Program-made: the position numbers and the translations under genes
Origin: Pseudomonas graminis
GTDB lineage: Bacteria > Pseudomonadota > Gammaproteobacteria > Pseudomonadales > Pseudomonadaceae
Length of the DNA: 64,000 bases
NCBI RefSeq assembly: GCF_004364335.1
Contig: NZ_SOCR01000011.1
Coordinates: forward strand, 152,963-216,962
Direction of reading: 5' to 3'
In this document: positions 16,888-26,091 of the stretch, in pieces
How positions within the stretch are numbered: the first letter of the stretch is position 1
Layout: each line of letters opens with the position of its first letter
Notes under the pieces: model-generated
What the model saw: only the letters and a program-made list of their open reading frames with translations
The model's database searches: none
What the model was told of the DNA's origin: nothing

Positions 16888-19473
16888 TCAATACACATCC
16901 CGCCGATACCGACCCTGCTCGATCAACTCCCGCACCGCGTCCTCACCCAGCAGCGCGTTCAACGTCGCATCCACCCCGCCTGCCATGCCTTCCAGACTCC
17001 CGCAGATGTAAATCACAGCGCCCTCGGCCAGCCAGCGACGCAGTTCATCATCTGCCTCACGCAAGCGGTCCTGCACATAGATTTTTTCAGCCTGATCCCG
17101 GGAAAATGCCAGGTCCAGACGCGCCAGATCTCCATTCGCCAGCCAGCCGTTGAGCTCATCCGCGCAGTGGAAATCGTGTGCACTGTTTCGCTCGCCGAAC
17201 AGCAACCAGTTGCGCTGCTCACCGGACGCGACGCGCGCCTTGAGCAAGCTGCGCAGGCCCGCCAGGCCAGTGCCGTTGCCGATCAAAATCATCGGCGCCG
17301 ACTCGGCCGGCAGATGGAAACCACTGTTGCGACGCACCCGCACACTGACAGCGCCGCCTACCGCAACATGCTCGGTCAACCAGCCCGAACACAGCCCAAG
17401 GCTGCCATCGGGGTGCAGCTCCTGACGCACGATCATCTGCAACACACCGTCCTCAGGAATCGACGCAATCGAATACTCGCGCATCGCCAGCGGCACCAGT
17501 GCATCGACCAACGCCTGCGCGTGCAAGCCCACCAGATGACTCCGATTCACCGGCAACTGACGCGTGGACAAGGCTTGGCCGAGGGTCTCGCTCAAGCCAT
17601 CGACGGTGACCTGGGTGTCTGCAGGAATGCCCAGTCCGGACAGTAACTGCTCGACCGCAGAGGCCGGGTTGCGCGGCAACACCTCCACCAGATCGCCGGC
17701 CTCCCAACGAGCCGCTGAATCCCACGTCAGGCCGAGTAAAAACACCTTCGAGCCCACGCTGCCGGGGTTCAGCCATTCCCGGGCCACCAGCGTCCAGTTT
17801 TGATACTCCGGTGCTTGCCAGACGGTCGTCGGCGTCGAGCCCGTCAGCTGGCCCAGTTGCTGTTGCCAGTGTTGCAGCGCCGCGCCGTCGCCACTGTCCA
17901 CTTCCACCGGTGCGAACAGCGTGCGCCCACCGCGCTCGGACAACCAGCCGTGCAGGCGCTGAGCGAAACCGCAGAACTGTTGATACTGGCGATCGCCCAG
18001 CCCCAGCACCGCGTAGTTGAGATTATCCAGTGCCAGCGGCCGGCCCAACACCTTGCGCTCGAAGGCTCGGGCACTGTCCGGTGCTTCGCCATCGCCAAAG
18101 GTGCTGACGACGAACAGCGCGTTGCGGCTCTGATGCAAGTCCTGCTCGGTGATGTCGCCCAGACGCTGCACCTTGACCGCCACACCGGCCGTTTGCAGCT
18201 GGCCGGCGGTTTGCCAGGCCAGTTGCTCGGCGAACCCGCTCTGGCTGGCAAAGCCGATCAACCAGGCCGCGCCCTGCTCGCCCGTCGTTGCCGACACTTC
18301 ACCGCGCGCGTTGCGGATCTCGCGCTTCTTGCGTCGACGGTCCAGGTACAGCAGCCAGCCGGTGATGAAAAACAAGGGCATCAACAGCGCGGCCACGGTC
18401 ACGACGATACGCCCGATCAGACCAAAATAGCTCCCGGTGTGCAGCGCGTAGTTGCTGACCAACAACTGCGCGCCGAGGCTTTTCTCGGAATAGCGCGACA
18501 CTGCCTTGAGCGAGCCGTCGGCCGGATCGAGAGTCATCTGGTTCAACGCGCGGGGGTGCGGGCCCGTTTTAAGCAGGTAGAACACCGTCGCCATCTGGCC
18601 CGGTGCCTGGGGCATGCGCAGGTTGTACGTCTTGAGGTCCGGTCCGGCGGTGCTCTGGATGGTCTGCCAGATGGCGTCGTAATCCGGGGTCGAAGCCGTT
18701 ACGACTTTAGGCGCCTCCTTCACAGCAGGGCCCGGACGCGGCCCTCCACTACGGCGCTGTTCGCCCGCCACCGGAGGATCGCCAATCAGCTTGGTCATGC
18801 CGTTGCTGAACCACTCGTAGGACCACATCAACCCGGTGATCGCCAGCAGCAGATAGATGATCAGGCACCAGGTGCCAAACACCGAATGCAGGTCCCAATT
18901 GAAACTGCGTCCCTTCTTCGCCCAGTCCATGGTCAGCCAGACGCGCCAGTTCAGCGGCTTGCGCGGCCAGCGCAGATACAGCCCGGACAGGCAAAAGAAA
19001 ATGAGGATTAGGGTGCAGGCTGCGGTGACTTGCTTGCCGTACTCCCCTGCGGCAAGGAATCGGTGCAGGTTGAGGATGAAGCCGAAGAAGTCCTGACCTA
19101 CGGCGTCCTCGGTAAAGTCTCCGGTGTAGGGGTTGAAGTTGTGCATTTCGCCGCGACGCTGGCCCGGCGGCGGTGTGAACCAGACCTGGGCGATCCGGTC
19201 GCCGTCGACATCGATGCGGAACATCGCTACCTTGTCTTTGCCCTGGGCTTCAACCTTGCTGACCATTTCCGCCAGTGACAGTTGACGAGGCTGAAGATGG
19301 GGCTGGGGCTGCACGAACAATACGTCGGGGTTGAGCGCGTCGAGTATTTCGTCCTCGAAGGAATACAGCGCGCCAGTGATCCCCATCAGGGCAAGCACCA
19401 GACCCGCCGTGATTCCGAAGAACCAGTGCACTTGAAACAGGACTTTCTTCAACACCCTCGACACCTCACTCAC
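16888..19473 (-). CDS. PepSY-TM / flavodoxin / FAD-NADPH reductase fusion (sulfite reductase flavoprotein-like)
   Basis: An 861-residue membrane flavoprotein. Residues 1-400 form a PepSY-associated membrane domain with helices near 12-35, 140-165, 200-220 and 350-375. Residues about 410-550 are flavodoxin-like (VSTFGDGEAPDSA for FMN). The rest is a cytochrome P450 reductase-like module with REYSIAS (FAD), GNGTGLAG (NADPH) and YICGSLEGM near the end. It would pass electrons from NADPH through flavins to the membrane, probably for reduction of ferric siderophores. It corresponds by position to P. aeruginosa PA4513 beside piuA. The start is uncertain: GTG at 19473, and later in-frame GTG codons at 19464 and 19455 are also possible. 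Confidence 0.88.
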   Translation of the reverse strand: MSEVSRVLKKVLFQVHWFFGITAGLVLALMGITGALYSFEDEILDALNPDVLFVQPQPHLQPRQLSLAEMVSKVEAQGKDKVAMFRIDVDGDRIAQVWFTPPPGQRRGEMHNFNPYTGDFTEDAVGQDFFGFILNLHRFLAAGEYGKQVTAACTLILIFFCLSGLYLRWPRKPLNWRVWLTMDWAKKGRSFNWDLHSVFGTWCLIIYLLLAITGLMWSYEWFSNGMTKLIGDPPVAGEQRRSGGPRPGPAVKEAPKVVTASTPDYDAIWQTIQSTAGPDLKTYNLRMPQAPGQMATVFYLLKTGPHPRALNQMTLDPADGSLKAVSRYSEKSLGAQLLVSNYALHTGSYFGLIGRIVVTVAALLMPLFFITGWLLYLDRRRKKREIRNARGEVSATTGEQGAAWLIGFASQSGFAEQLAWQTAGQLQTAGVAVKVQRLGDITEQDLHQSRNALFVVSTFGDGEAPDSARAFERKVLGRPLALDNLNYAVLGLGDRQYQQFCGFAQRLHGWLSERGGRTLFAPVEVDSGDGAALQHWQQQLGQLTGSTPTTVWQAPEYQNWTLVAREWLNPGSVGSKVFLLGLTWDSAARWEAGDLVEVLPRNPASAVEQLLSGLGIPADTQVTVDGLSETLGQALSTRQLPVNRSHLVGLHAQALVDALVPLAMREYSIASIPEDGVLQMIVRQELHPDGSLGLCSGWLTEHVAVGGAVSVRVRRNSGFHLPAESAPMILIGNGTGLAGLRSLLKARVASGEQRNWLLFGERNSAHDFHCADELNGWLANGDLARLDLAFSRDQAEKIYVQDRLREADDELRRWLAEGAVIYICGSLEGMAGGVDATLNALLGEDAVRELIEQGRYRRDVY

Positions 19474-19502
19474 CCGCTACGGCGCGCATTATGCGCACAA
19501 AC

Positions 19503-19521
19503 GGCATGTATTCTCATCTGT
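19503..19521 (-). promoter_or_regulatory. Possible Fur-box-like sequence before the flavoreductase gene
   Basis: On the minus strand the sequence cagatgagaatacatgc resembles one half of a Fur box (tgagaat) with a degenerate second half. It lies about 30-50 bp upstream of the GTG start. Iron control of this gene is plausible from its neighbours, but the match is weak. Confidence 0.3.
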
Positions 19522-19544
19522 GTCTGATTCTTGATGCAAAAGCT

Positions 19545-19572
19545 GCGGTAGCGACCGTGATACCGCTACCAC
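19545..19572 (-). terminator. Possible terminator after piuA
   Basis: Arms ggtagcg (19547-19553) and cgctacc (19564-19570) form a 7-bp stem with a 10-nt loop. Read on the minus strand it is followed by GCAGCTTTTGC, a short T-tract. It starts 24 nt beyond the piuA stop codon. Confidence 0.4.
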
Positions 19573-19594
19573 AGGTGATGCGTCCGCTTGCAGA

Positions 19595-21844
19595 TCAGAA
19601 GTGGAAGCTGGCACTCATCAGCGCAGTACGCCCGGCGGCCATGTGCGCGTAGTGGGTGCTGAAGACCTGGTCGTAATAACGCTTGTCGGTCAGGTTCTGC
19701 ACGTTCAGCTGCAGGTCGACGTTCTTGGTCAGCGCGTACGTGGCCATGGCGTCGTAGCGCCAGTAGGACGGCACTTCCACCGAGTTGGCTTCGTTGCCGA
19801 AACGCGAATCGACGAAGGTCGCGCCGCCGCCCACGGTCAACTTCGGCATCAGTTCGTAGGTCGACCAGAAATTGAAGCTGTTGCGCGGCGTGCTCGGCAT
19901 GTGGTTGCCCTCGTCCGCCTTGCTGGTCGCGCTGACGATCTCGCTCTCCATGTAGGTGTAGCCGCCGTAGACTTTCCATTTGCCGGTGATGTTGCCGCTG
20001 TAGGTCAGCTCCAGGCCATCGACACGCTGCTCGCCGTCCAGCACCTGAAACGTCGCGTTATCAGGGTCGGTCACCCGCGCGTTGGTCTTCTCGGTGCGGA
20101 ACAGCGCAGCGGTCAGCGACAGGTTGTCGTCGAAGAAGTCCCACTTGGTGCCCAGCTCATAGTTGCGGTTCTTTTCCGGATCAAGGTTGGCGTTGTTCGC
20201 CGCGATTTCCAGACCGCCATTGCCGCTGGTTTCACCCGAGGGGTTGCTGGACGTCGACCATGCCGCGTAGATGCTGCCGTTCGGCAGTGGCTTATAGGTC
20301 ACCCCGACCTGGTAATTCCACAGCTGGCTGGTGTTCTCGCGCTTGAAGCTGCCCGCCACCGAACCACGGCCGCCGGTGCTGTAACCACTGGAGCGCACGT
20401 CGTAATCGTCATAACGCAGGCCGAGATTCAACGACCACTGCTCGTTGAATTTCAGCGTGTCGAAAACGTAGGCGGCACTGGTTTTGGTGTCGGTATCGGT
20501 GTACGCCTGGCTGTCGGTGATGGTGCCGTTCCAGTCGTCTTTCGGCGACGGGTTGGACAGGCTGGTGCAATCGCCTGACGCCAGTAGCGCTGCATTACAC
20601 GTCGAGCCAATGGTCCCGCCGCTGGCGCTAAGTACGTTGTAGCCGCGGTTGTGGGTGTCCTGGTAAGAAAACTCGAGCCCCGTCACCAGGCTGTGCTGAA
20701 TGAAACCGGTGTCGAATTTCGCTTGCAGGTCGGTCTGGTTGACGAAGCCGCTGGAGGTGGAATTGCGGCTTTTTGCCGAGCGCGAGACCAGGCCTCTGGC
20801 GACGTTACCGCGGCTGTCGTCCGGGTTGGTGACGATGTAGTCCAGCGTCGAGCGCGACATGCGGAAGCTGTTGGAAATCGTCAGGTTGTCGTTGAGGTCG
20901 TGTTCGAGGCGGATCGTGCCGCTGTCGTTGACGCTCTTGCGGTAGTCGCGGTCGGTCAGGCCGTAAAAGTTGTTTTCGTTGACGTGGGCCGGCTTGTCAA
21001 CCACGTACTTGCTGCGGCCGGTGGTGTTGGTCAACGGAATGCCGTAGTCGGGCATGTCGTCCGTGGACAGGTGGTAGTAATCGACCTTGACCCGCGTGTC
21101 GGTGCCCAGACCGAACGCGAACGAAGGCGCGACGCCCCAGCGGCTGTTGTCGACATCGTTGCGGCCAGCGACGTTGGAATCATGCTTCATCAGGTTCAGG
21201 CGGAAGGCCGAGGTGTCGGTCATCTGCTTGTTGACGTCGAGGGTGTAACGCTGGGTCTGGTCCGAACCGAAGGTGTAGCCGCCGTTGAAGTCATCGCCCA
21301 GATGAGCGCCTTTGGTGACGAGGTTCAGGCTGCCACCCGTTGAGCCTGCGCCGGTGAATGCCGAGCCAGGGCCTTTGCTGACCTCGACCGATTCGACGTT
21401 GAAAATCTCCCGGCTCTGCGCTGCTACGTCGCGCATGCCGTCGATGAACACGTCGCTCTCTGCGTTGAAGCCGCGAATGATCGGGCGATCCGCATTCGGG
21501 TTACCGCCCTCGCCCGCGCCAAACGTAATGCCGGGGGTGGTGCGCAAAGCGTCGGCCAGGCTCGTGGCGGCGGTGTCGCGGATGACTTGCTGCGGGATCA
21601 CCGTGACGCTTTTCGGCGTCTCGCGCAGAGGCGCAGTGTACTTTTTCGAGGCCGATTCTTCGGTCTTGTAAGCCGTGTCGGCCCGCTCGCCGTCAATGTT
21701 GGTGGCCCCGAGATTCAGAGCATCCGAGGCAGGTTCCGCAGCCTGCGCCACATGGGCGGCTGACATCGCGGCAAGGGCGACGCTGACTGCGCCGACGATG
21801 GAACGCTGCGGATGTGCGGTAACGGGTTGTGGCTGGCGCGGCAT
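19595..21844 (-). CDS. piuA: TonB-dependent siderophore receptor PiuA
   Basis: A 749-residue outer-membrane receptor. The start is ATG 21844, with AAGGAA upstream and a signal peptide ending VAQAAEPA; the frame open to 21934 adds an implausible N-terminus. The plug domain shows PKSVTVIPQQVI, TPGITFGAGEGGNPNADRP and the IRGFNAESDVFIDGMRD box, followed by VEVSKGPGSAFTGAGSTGG; the barrel ends in a terminal Phe (SASFHF). Plug sequence and neighbours (PiuC, Sel1, flavoreductase) match P. aeruginosa PA4514, a catecholate-type receptor known for uptake of siderophore-conjugated beta-lactams. It imports ferric siderophore with TonB energy. It is divergent from piuC with a Fur-box candidate between them. 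Confidence 0.93.
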   Translation of the reverse strand: MPRQPQPVTAHPQRSIVGAVSVALAAMSAAHVAQAAEPASDALNLGATNIDGERADTAYKTEESASKKYTAPLRETPKSVTVIPQQVIRDTAATSLADALRTTPGITFGAGEGGNPNADRPIIRGFNAESDVFIDGMRDVAAQSREIFNVESVEVSKGPGSAFTGAGSTGGSLNLVTKGAHLGDDFNGGYTFGSDQTQRYTLDVNKQMTDTSAFRLNLMKHDSNVAGRNDVDNSRWGVAPSFAFGLGTDTRVKVDYYHLSTDDMPDYGIPLTNTTGRSKYVVDKPAHVNENNFYGLTDRDYRKSVNDSGTIRLEHDLNDNLTISNSFRMSRSTLDYIVTNPDDSRGNVARGLVSRSAKSRNSTSSGFVNQTDLQAKFDTGFIQHSLVTGLEFSYQDTHNRGYNVLSASGGTIGSTCNAALLASGDCTSLSNPSPKDDWNGTITDSQAYTDTDTKTSAAYVFDTLKFNEQWSLNLGLRYDDYDVRSSGYSTGGRGSVAGSFKRENTSQLWNYQVGVTYKPLPNGSIYAAWSTSSNPSGETSGNGGLEIAANNANLDPEKNRNYELGTKWDFFDDNLSLTAALFRTEKTNARVTDPDNATFQVLDGEQRVDGLELTYSGNITGKWKVYGGYTYMESEIVSATSKADEGNHMPSTPRNSFNFWSTYELMPKLTVGGGATFVDSRFGNEANSVEVPSYWRYDAMATYALTKNVDLQLNVQNLTDKRYYDQVFSTHYAHMAAGRTALMSASFHF

Positions 21845-21985
21845 TTTCCTTCCCCAAGGAAACAATAAGGCGGCGGAATATAGTTGAGACTGCTTCGCAT
21901 TCGCAGAAAACTTACATTCTTTACACTTTACCATTACTCAATTTTCACATCCGCCCATTCACGCGCGCGGGTGACGTTTTACACG

Positions 21986-22004
21986 ATCAATAAGAATCAC
22001 TATC
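21986..22004 (+). promoter_or_regulatory. Fur-box candidate in the piuA-piuC divergent promoter
   Basis: The 19-mer atcaataagaatcactatc matches the classical Fur consensus at 13 of 19 positions by hand alignment, including the whole right half except one base. It lies 36 bp before the piuC ATG and about 140 bp from piuA, in the AT-rich divergent region. Iron-responsive repression of both genes is expected for this pair. Confidence 0.65.
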
Positions 22005-22039
22005 ATCCGCCGCCTCATTCTTCTCGCAGGTCGCGATTC

Positions 22040-22720
22040 ATGCTCCTACATATCCCCGGTCTGTTTTCACCCGAGGAGGTACGTCGCATTCGACAGGCGC
22101 TGGAAGAAACCGAATGGGCCGACGGCAAGATCACCGCCGGGCACCAGTCGGCGAAAGCCAAGCACAACCTGCAGTTGTCGGAAGGCCATCCACTGGCATT
22201 GGAGATCGGCGCGGCGATGCTCGAACGCCTCTGGCAGAACCCGCTGTTCATGTCCGCCGCCCTGCCCCACAAGGTCTTCCCGCCGTTGGTGAATTGCTAC
22301 ACCGGCGGCGGCAGTTTCGATTTCCACATCGACAACGCCGTGCGTCAGGCCAAGGGCAGCGCCGAGCGCGTGCGCACGGATCTGTCATCGACGCTGTTCT
22401 TCAGCGATCCCGATGACTACGACGGCGGCGAGCTGGTGATTCAGGACACCTTCGGCACCCGTCAGGTCAAGCTGCCGGCGGGTGACCTGCTGCTTTATCC
22501 GGCCAGCAGTCTGCACAAGGTCAACGCCGTGACACGGGGTGCGCGGTACGCCTCGTTCTTCTGGACCCAGAGCCTGGTGCGCGATGATGGCCACCGCACG
22601 CTACTGTTCGAAATGGACGCCGCCATCCAGCAACTCAGCCGCGATGTGCCCGACCACCCCTCGCTGCTGCAACTCACCGGCACTTATCACAATCTGCTGC
22701 GGCAATGGGTCGAGGTCTGA
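22040..22720 (+). CDS. piuC: PKHD-type Fe(II)/2-oxoglutarate hydroxylase PiuC
   Basis: A 226-residue cytoplasmic dioxygenase of the prolyl-4-hydroxylase alpha-like family. The start at ATG 22040 gives the normal family length and N-terminus (MLLHIPGLFSPEEVRRIR); the upstream open frame crosses the promoter. The iron triad is visible as H96-x-D98 (FDFHIDNA) and H159 (SSLHKV), with R169 as the likely 2-oxoglutarate anchor. PiuC is always found beside PiuA-type receptors and is thought to modify or help release iron from the imported siderophore; the exact substrate is not established. The Sel1-repeat gene follows after 3 bp. Confidence 0.93.
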   Translation: MLLHIPGLFSPEEVRRIRQALEETEWADGKITAGHQSAKAKHNLQLSEGHPLALEIGAAMLERLWQNPLFMSAALPHKVFPPLVNCYTGGGSFDFHIDNAVRQAKGSAERVRTDLSSTLFFSDPDDYDGGELVIQDTFGTRQVKLPAGDLLLYPASSLHKVNAVTRGARYASFFWTQSLVRDDGHRTLLFEMDAAIQQLSRDVPDHPSLLQLTGTYHNLLRQWVEV

Positions 22721-22723
22721 GTC

Positions 22724-23518
22724 ATGACCTGGAATCTGCGACGTGAAGAGGTGCTCGATGGCGATCAGTTGCGCGCCATGCTTGAAGACAGCCCTGCCAG
22801 TGCCGCACGGGCGATTCTGATTGCGGCGCAGGCCAACATCGTCGACGCCCAGGCGCTGCTCGGACAGATCCTGCTCGACGGTAGCGGCATAGAACGCGAT
22901 CCGGCGCTGGCGTTGGTCTGGTTTCAGATCGCGGCGCGCCAGGGCCATGCCATGGCGCAGAACATGCTGGGACGTTGCCATGAACATGGATGGGGCTGCG
23001 ACCCTGACGCCACCAAAGCCGCAGAACATTATCGCCTTGCCGCCGAGGCCGGTCTGGATTGGGGCTTTTATAACTACGGCAATCTTCTGGCGACCGGACG
23101 TGGCGTCAATAAAGACCAGGCCCGAGCGCTGGCCTGCTATCGCAAGGCGGCAGAACTGGGCCATGCAAAGTCGATGAACCTAGTGGGGCGTTATCTGGAA
23201 GAAGGTCTTTGCTGCGAGCAGGATCTCGCTGCCGCCCATGACTGGTATCGGCGCTCGGCCGAGGGCGGCGACTTTCGCGGGCAGTTCAGTCACGCCGCAG
23301 TACTGGCCGAACAAGGCCGTGTCGAGGAAGCCGTCGAATGGCTCGAAACAGCGTTGAGCATTGGCAACCTTAAATTCCTGCGTGTCAGTCGCCAGGTGCT
23401 CTTGCACGCAGTCCACCCGGATATTCACACGTTGGCGCTGGACTACCATGCAAAAGCGGCACAGCTGGGAGACGAAACGGACGCTACGGCATATCGTGAC
23501 CTCTTGAACGCTCTTTAA
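22724..23518 (+). CDS. Sel1-repeat (TPR-like) protein of the piu locus
   Basis: A 264-residue soluble protein built of Sel1-like repeats from about residue 40 to 215; repeated elements such as GRCHEHGWGCDPDATKAAEHY, of about 36 residues each, show the A-x2-W/Y and G-x-G pattern. No signal peptide is seen, so it is probably cytoplasmic. Sel1 repeats mediate protein-protein contacts. It starts 3 bp after piuC and matches the position of P. aeruginosa PA4516, so it is probably co-transcribed under iron control. Its specific partner is unknown. It has many cysteines for a small protein (for example GLCCEQD). Confidence 0.87.
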   Translation: MTWNLRREEVLDGDQLRAMLEDSPASAARAILIAAQANIVDAQALLGQILLDGSGIERDPALALVWFQIAARQGHAMAQNMLGRCHEHGWGCDPDATKAAEHYRLAAEAGLDWGFYNYGNLLATGRGVNKDQARALACYRKAAELGHAKSMNLVGRYLEEGLCCEQDLAAAHDWYRRSAEGGDFRGQFSHAAVLAEQGRVEEAVEWLETALSIGNLKFLRVSRQVLLHAVHPDIHTLALDYHAKAAQLGDETDATAYRDLLNAL

Positions 23519-23776
23519 TGGTTAATTGTAAGTTCCGTTTTCTAAATATAACCCTACGAAACTCTTGCAACGCTTCGAGAGTGCTGGTTTCTGGGCATTA
23601 GCCAGTCGTGATACCTAAGCCGCTGGAATTTTCCTACACTTTCAACCTACTTTTCCACTTTGACCTCCGCAGGAGCACAACTTACTCTCTTGTTCGTGCA
23701 GACAACTTAACGAGCCTGCATCCGGAAATGACAAACCTCCGGAATAGTAACGCGACATCATTAAAGGACTAATGAT
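23519..23776. other. Intergenic region upstream of the toxin locus
   Basis: A 258-bp AT-rich stretch with no supported gene. A small inverted repeat (actct...agagt around 23560-23582) could end the piuC-Sel1 transcript. AAAGGACT at 23762-23769 is the ribosome-binding site of the next gene. I could not define a promoter with confidence. Confidence 0.4.
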
Positions 23777-24964
23777 ATGTCTCAACCAGAGCAAAACCTT
23801 GTAACTGCCGCAGCGACAGACCCTGCGGCACTGTTCAGTTTATCCGTTGCAACACCTGAGACCGATGCTCGGGACACCGGCCTGATATTGACCAAAGAAC
23901 AGATCAAAAGCCTCAAAAAATATGAAGTCGCCGGACTCGCTCTTCCGATCGAGCTCAAAGACGTCATTGCCTATCTGGGCTATGAACACGGTGCTGGTAA
24001 TGGTCTGGAGGCCGCAGACTTTCAGAAGACGTTCCAACTTGTCAATCGTCACGCCAGACTCTGGAATCCATTGCGCACGGACTTGCTGACCGTCAATACC
24101 AAACTGGTGGTTTTCGCCGGCTCAATTCAAGTCTATGGCCAAAGCATGGCTGAGGTGTTCAGCGAAATAGCGGCATTAGGCCTGGTCGAAAAACACGGTA
24201 TCAAAACACTTGAAGATCTGCGCAAATTCGAATTCGAATCAGGAATAACGTTCCCCGGTATCGAAGCAGAAGACCGCAACGATCTCGGTTATTATCTGGA
24301 TCAAATACTTGAAAAAGTAAAAGACCAGGCGGTCGAAGCCAATCGAATCAAAGAGCGCCTTGACTCATTCGGCAAAGAGTTAGGCGAGAAAGTGGGCCCT
24401 GCCATCAGCCGCAAACTGTCTCTCATCGACAACAATTCCCTGGGCGGCGAAATCAGCGATCTGCAGATAAAAATTGATAAGCGCGCGTTGACCATCGACG
24501 AGAAGAATAAAGAATACAAAACGCTCGTGATGGAAGCCATCGGCTCTGTCATGGGCAATTTGGCCATGATGATCTACTCAAGCGTCCAGGCTGAAAAAAT
24601 CCGAAAGGCGCGTAATGAGCTCACCAAAGAACAGGAGAAGGACATCGCCCTGATGGCGCAGAAAAACAAGATTCTGGCTGCGCTGGGTCGTATACGAATG
24701 GATTTCCAAAACCTCGACCTGGTTGTGATTGATGCCAACATAGCCACCAATAACCTGATCACCGTCTGGAACTCGCTTAGCACATTCATCGCCGCTTCCA
24801 TTACCGAAATTGACGGTATTCACGACGGGCTTTCCATGCGCAGATTTCGAAACCACTTCAACCTGGTGGTCAAGCCTTGGGAAACCATCGAACGCAATAC
24901 CCAACAACTGGAAGAAGTTTTTTCTGCCGCCGACCGCGAATTCAAAGAAGAATACGGAGTTTAA
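23777..24964 (+). CDS. Alpha-xenorhabdolysin family toxin subunit A (XaxA/YaxA-like), copy 1
   Basis: A 395-residue alpha-helical pore-forming toxin subunit. The N-terminal region GLILTKEQIKSLKKYEVAG, the LPIELKDVIAYLGY segment and the following LWNPLRTDL are recognisable XaxA-family features. A hydrophobic stretch near residues 252-270 (VMEAIGSVMGNLAMMIY) sits between long coiled-coil-like helices, as in the membrane-facing end of XaxA/YaxA. There is no signal peptide, as for the known family members. In Xenorhabdus, Photorhabdus and Yersinia, subunits A and B assemble together into pores that lyse eukaryotic cells. Subunit B follows with a 1-bp gap. AT-richer codon use than neighbouring genes suggests transfer. 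Confidence 0.85.
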   Translation: MSQPEQNLVTAAATDPAALFSLSVATPETDARDTGLILTKEQIKSLKKYEVAGLALPIELKDVIAYLGYEHGAGNGLEAADFQKTFQLVNRHARLWNPLRTDLLTVNTKLVVFAGSIQVYGQSMAEVFSEIAALGLVEKHGIKTLEDLRKFEFESGITFPGIEAEDRNDLGYYLDQILEKVKDQAVEANRIKERLDSFGKELGEKVGPAISRKLSLIDNNSLGGEISDLQIKIDKRALTIDEKNKEYKTLVMEAIGSVMGNLAMMIYSSVQAEKIRKARNELTKEQEKDIALMAQKNKILAALGRIRMDFQNLDLVVIDANIATNNLITVWNSLSTFIAASITEIDGIHDGLSMRRFRNHFNLVVKPWETIERNTQQLEEVFSAADREFKEEYGV

Positions 24965-24965
24965 A

Positions 24966-25967
24966 ATGAACAATATTTCTCAATTTCCAGGCAGCATCGA
25001 ATACCCGGCACTGAACCCGCAAACGTTCCGAGAGGCGAAAGCCAAAGCAAACAATGCCGCCACTGAAGTTAACAGCCTGTTCATCCAGGCAGCCTACCTT
25101 CCGTCTTTGGACAGCCGAATTACTGCCCAGGACCAGGCGCTGCGTAAAGCTGATTTCGAACTGCGCGAGGCCGTTAAATCACTGGATATCGGAACAGGCA
25201 TCCAGGTTGAAACGCTTCGAGGACTTCAATCCGAGCTACGCAGCGCGCCTGAGTCCGACCATGAGGAAATCATCGTAGACATCGTCCAACGGGTCCAAAT
25301 CATCATGGGGATCGTCAGCAAAAAAGAGCAGGTACTCAAAAACCTGATTCCTGCCATGGCAGCCCCGATTGATCGCATGGCTACGGGGAAATACCTCACC
25401 CAGCTCGAGGCGGATCAGGCACGCCTGCCGACAGAAGTACTCGAAATCAAAGAACGTCAAAACGCGCTGGAAGCAAAACGCAAGGCGCTGACTGACGCGA
25501 TGGCGCTGATCGAAGCCAGAAACTTCACCCAAATTGCCAGAGATACAGCACTGACCGCGCAGGAAATGACCAAGCTTGGTATGTCCCCGCCCGAGCTGAT
25601 CGCGGTTGAGGCAGCTATCGATGTGGCTTTGAAGGTCCTGGAACGGGCCGAGAGCCTGATCAATTATGTAGGCATGATTGAAGCCCGTGACAGGCTACGC
25701 AAACAGATCGACGATCTGATCGATCGCACCCAAGCGAAGAACGACGAGTTGCGTCTGGTCACCTTGAAAAAGGATCTGGTCATCGAATCCCATCGTTTCG
25801 ACGACCACCGAGCGCAGTACGTTGCCGAGTTCGAGAAATGTGTCACGGCCCATCGCTTTTTCCTGAGCACTCATAGCACCGTCAATGGCGCCGATCAGGA
25901 CGGTGTCGCTCAATTTGCGGCGGACGTACTGGCGCTGGCAAAACATTTGAAGGTCATGGCTGATTAA
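24966..25967 (+). CDS. Alpha-xenorhabdolysin family toxin subunit B (XaxB/YaxB-like)
   Basis: A 333-residue mostly helical protein that starts at ATG 24966, one base after the subunit A stop, with GGAG at 24957-24960 inside the end of gene A. A longer open frame runs back into gene A but lacks a start context. Position, size (family members are about 350 residues) and helical pattern, with an Ala/Val-rich weakly hydrophobic hairpin around residues 195-235 (GMSPPELIAVEAAIDVAL), fit XaxB. In the known toxins this subunit inserts in the membrane, activated by subunit A. The family call rests partly on its coupling to an XaxA gene; sequence similarity is weaker than for subunit A. Confidence 0.75.
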   Translation: MNNISQFPGSIEYPALNPQTFREAKAKANNAATEVNSLFIQAAYLPSLDSRITAQDQALRKADFELREAVKSLDIGTGIQVETLRGLQSELRSAPESDHEEIIVDIVQRVQIIMGIVSKKEQVLKNLIPAMAAPIDRMATGKYLTQLEADQARLPTEVLEIKERQNALEAKRKALTDAMALIEARNFTQIARDTALTAQEMTKLGMSPPELIAVEAAIDVALKVLERAESLINYVGMIEARDRLRKQIDDLIDRTQAKNDELRLVTLKKDLVIESHRFDDHRAQYVAEFEKCVTAHRFFLSTHSTVNGADQDGVAQFAADVLALAKHLKVMAD

Positions 25968-26091
25968 ATCCGCTAATGCGCAACAGTGTGGCCGGGAAAG
26001 TTCAAGGATGTTCGTCCCGGCCTCATGCGTGGAGTGTGCTGGTTACACCAGCGCTCTGCGTCGCACATCATCTCTTTAAAGGATTAACGAC

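Noticed and set aside
17800..19011. A 403-residue plus-strand open frame opposite the flavoreductase
   Set aside because: It is antisense to a gene with clear domains throughout and has no recognisable motif.
19601..20578. A 325-residue plus-strand open frame opposite piuA
   Set aside because: Val/Gly/Ala-rich shadow of the receptor barrel, without ribosome-binding site.
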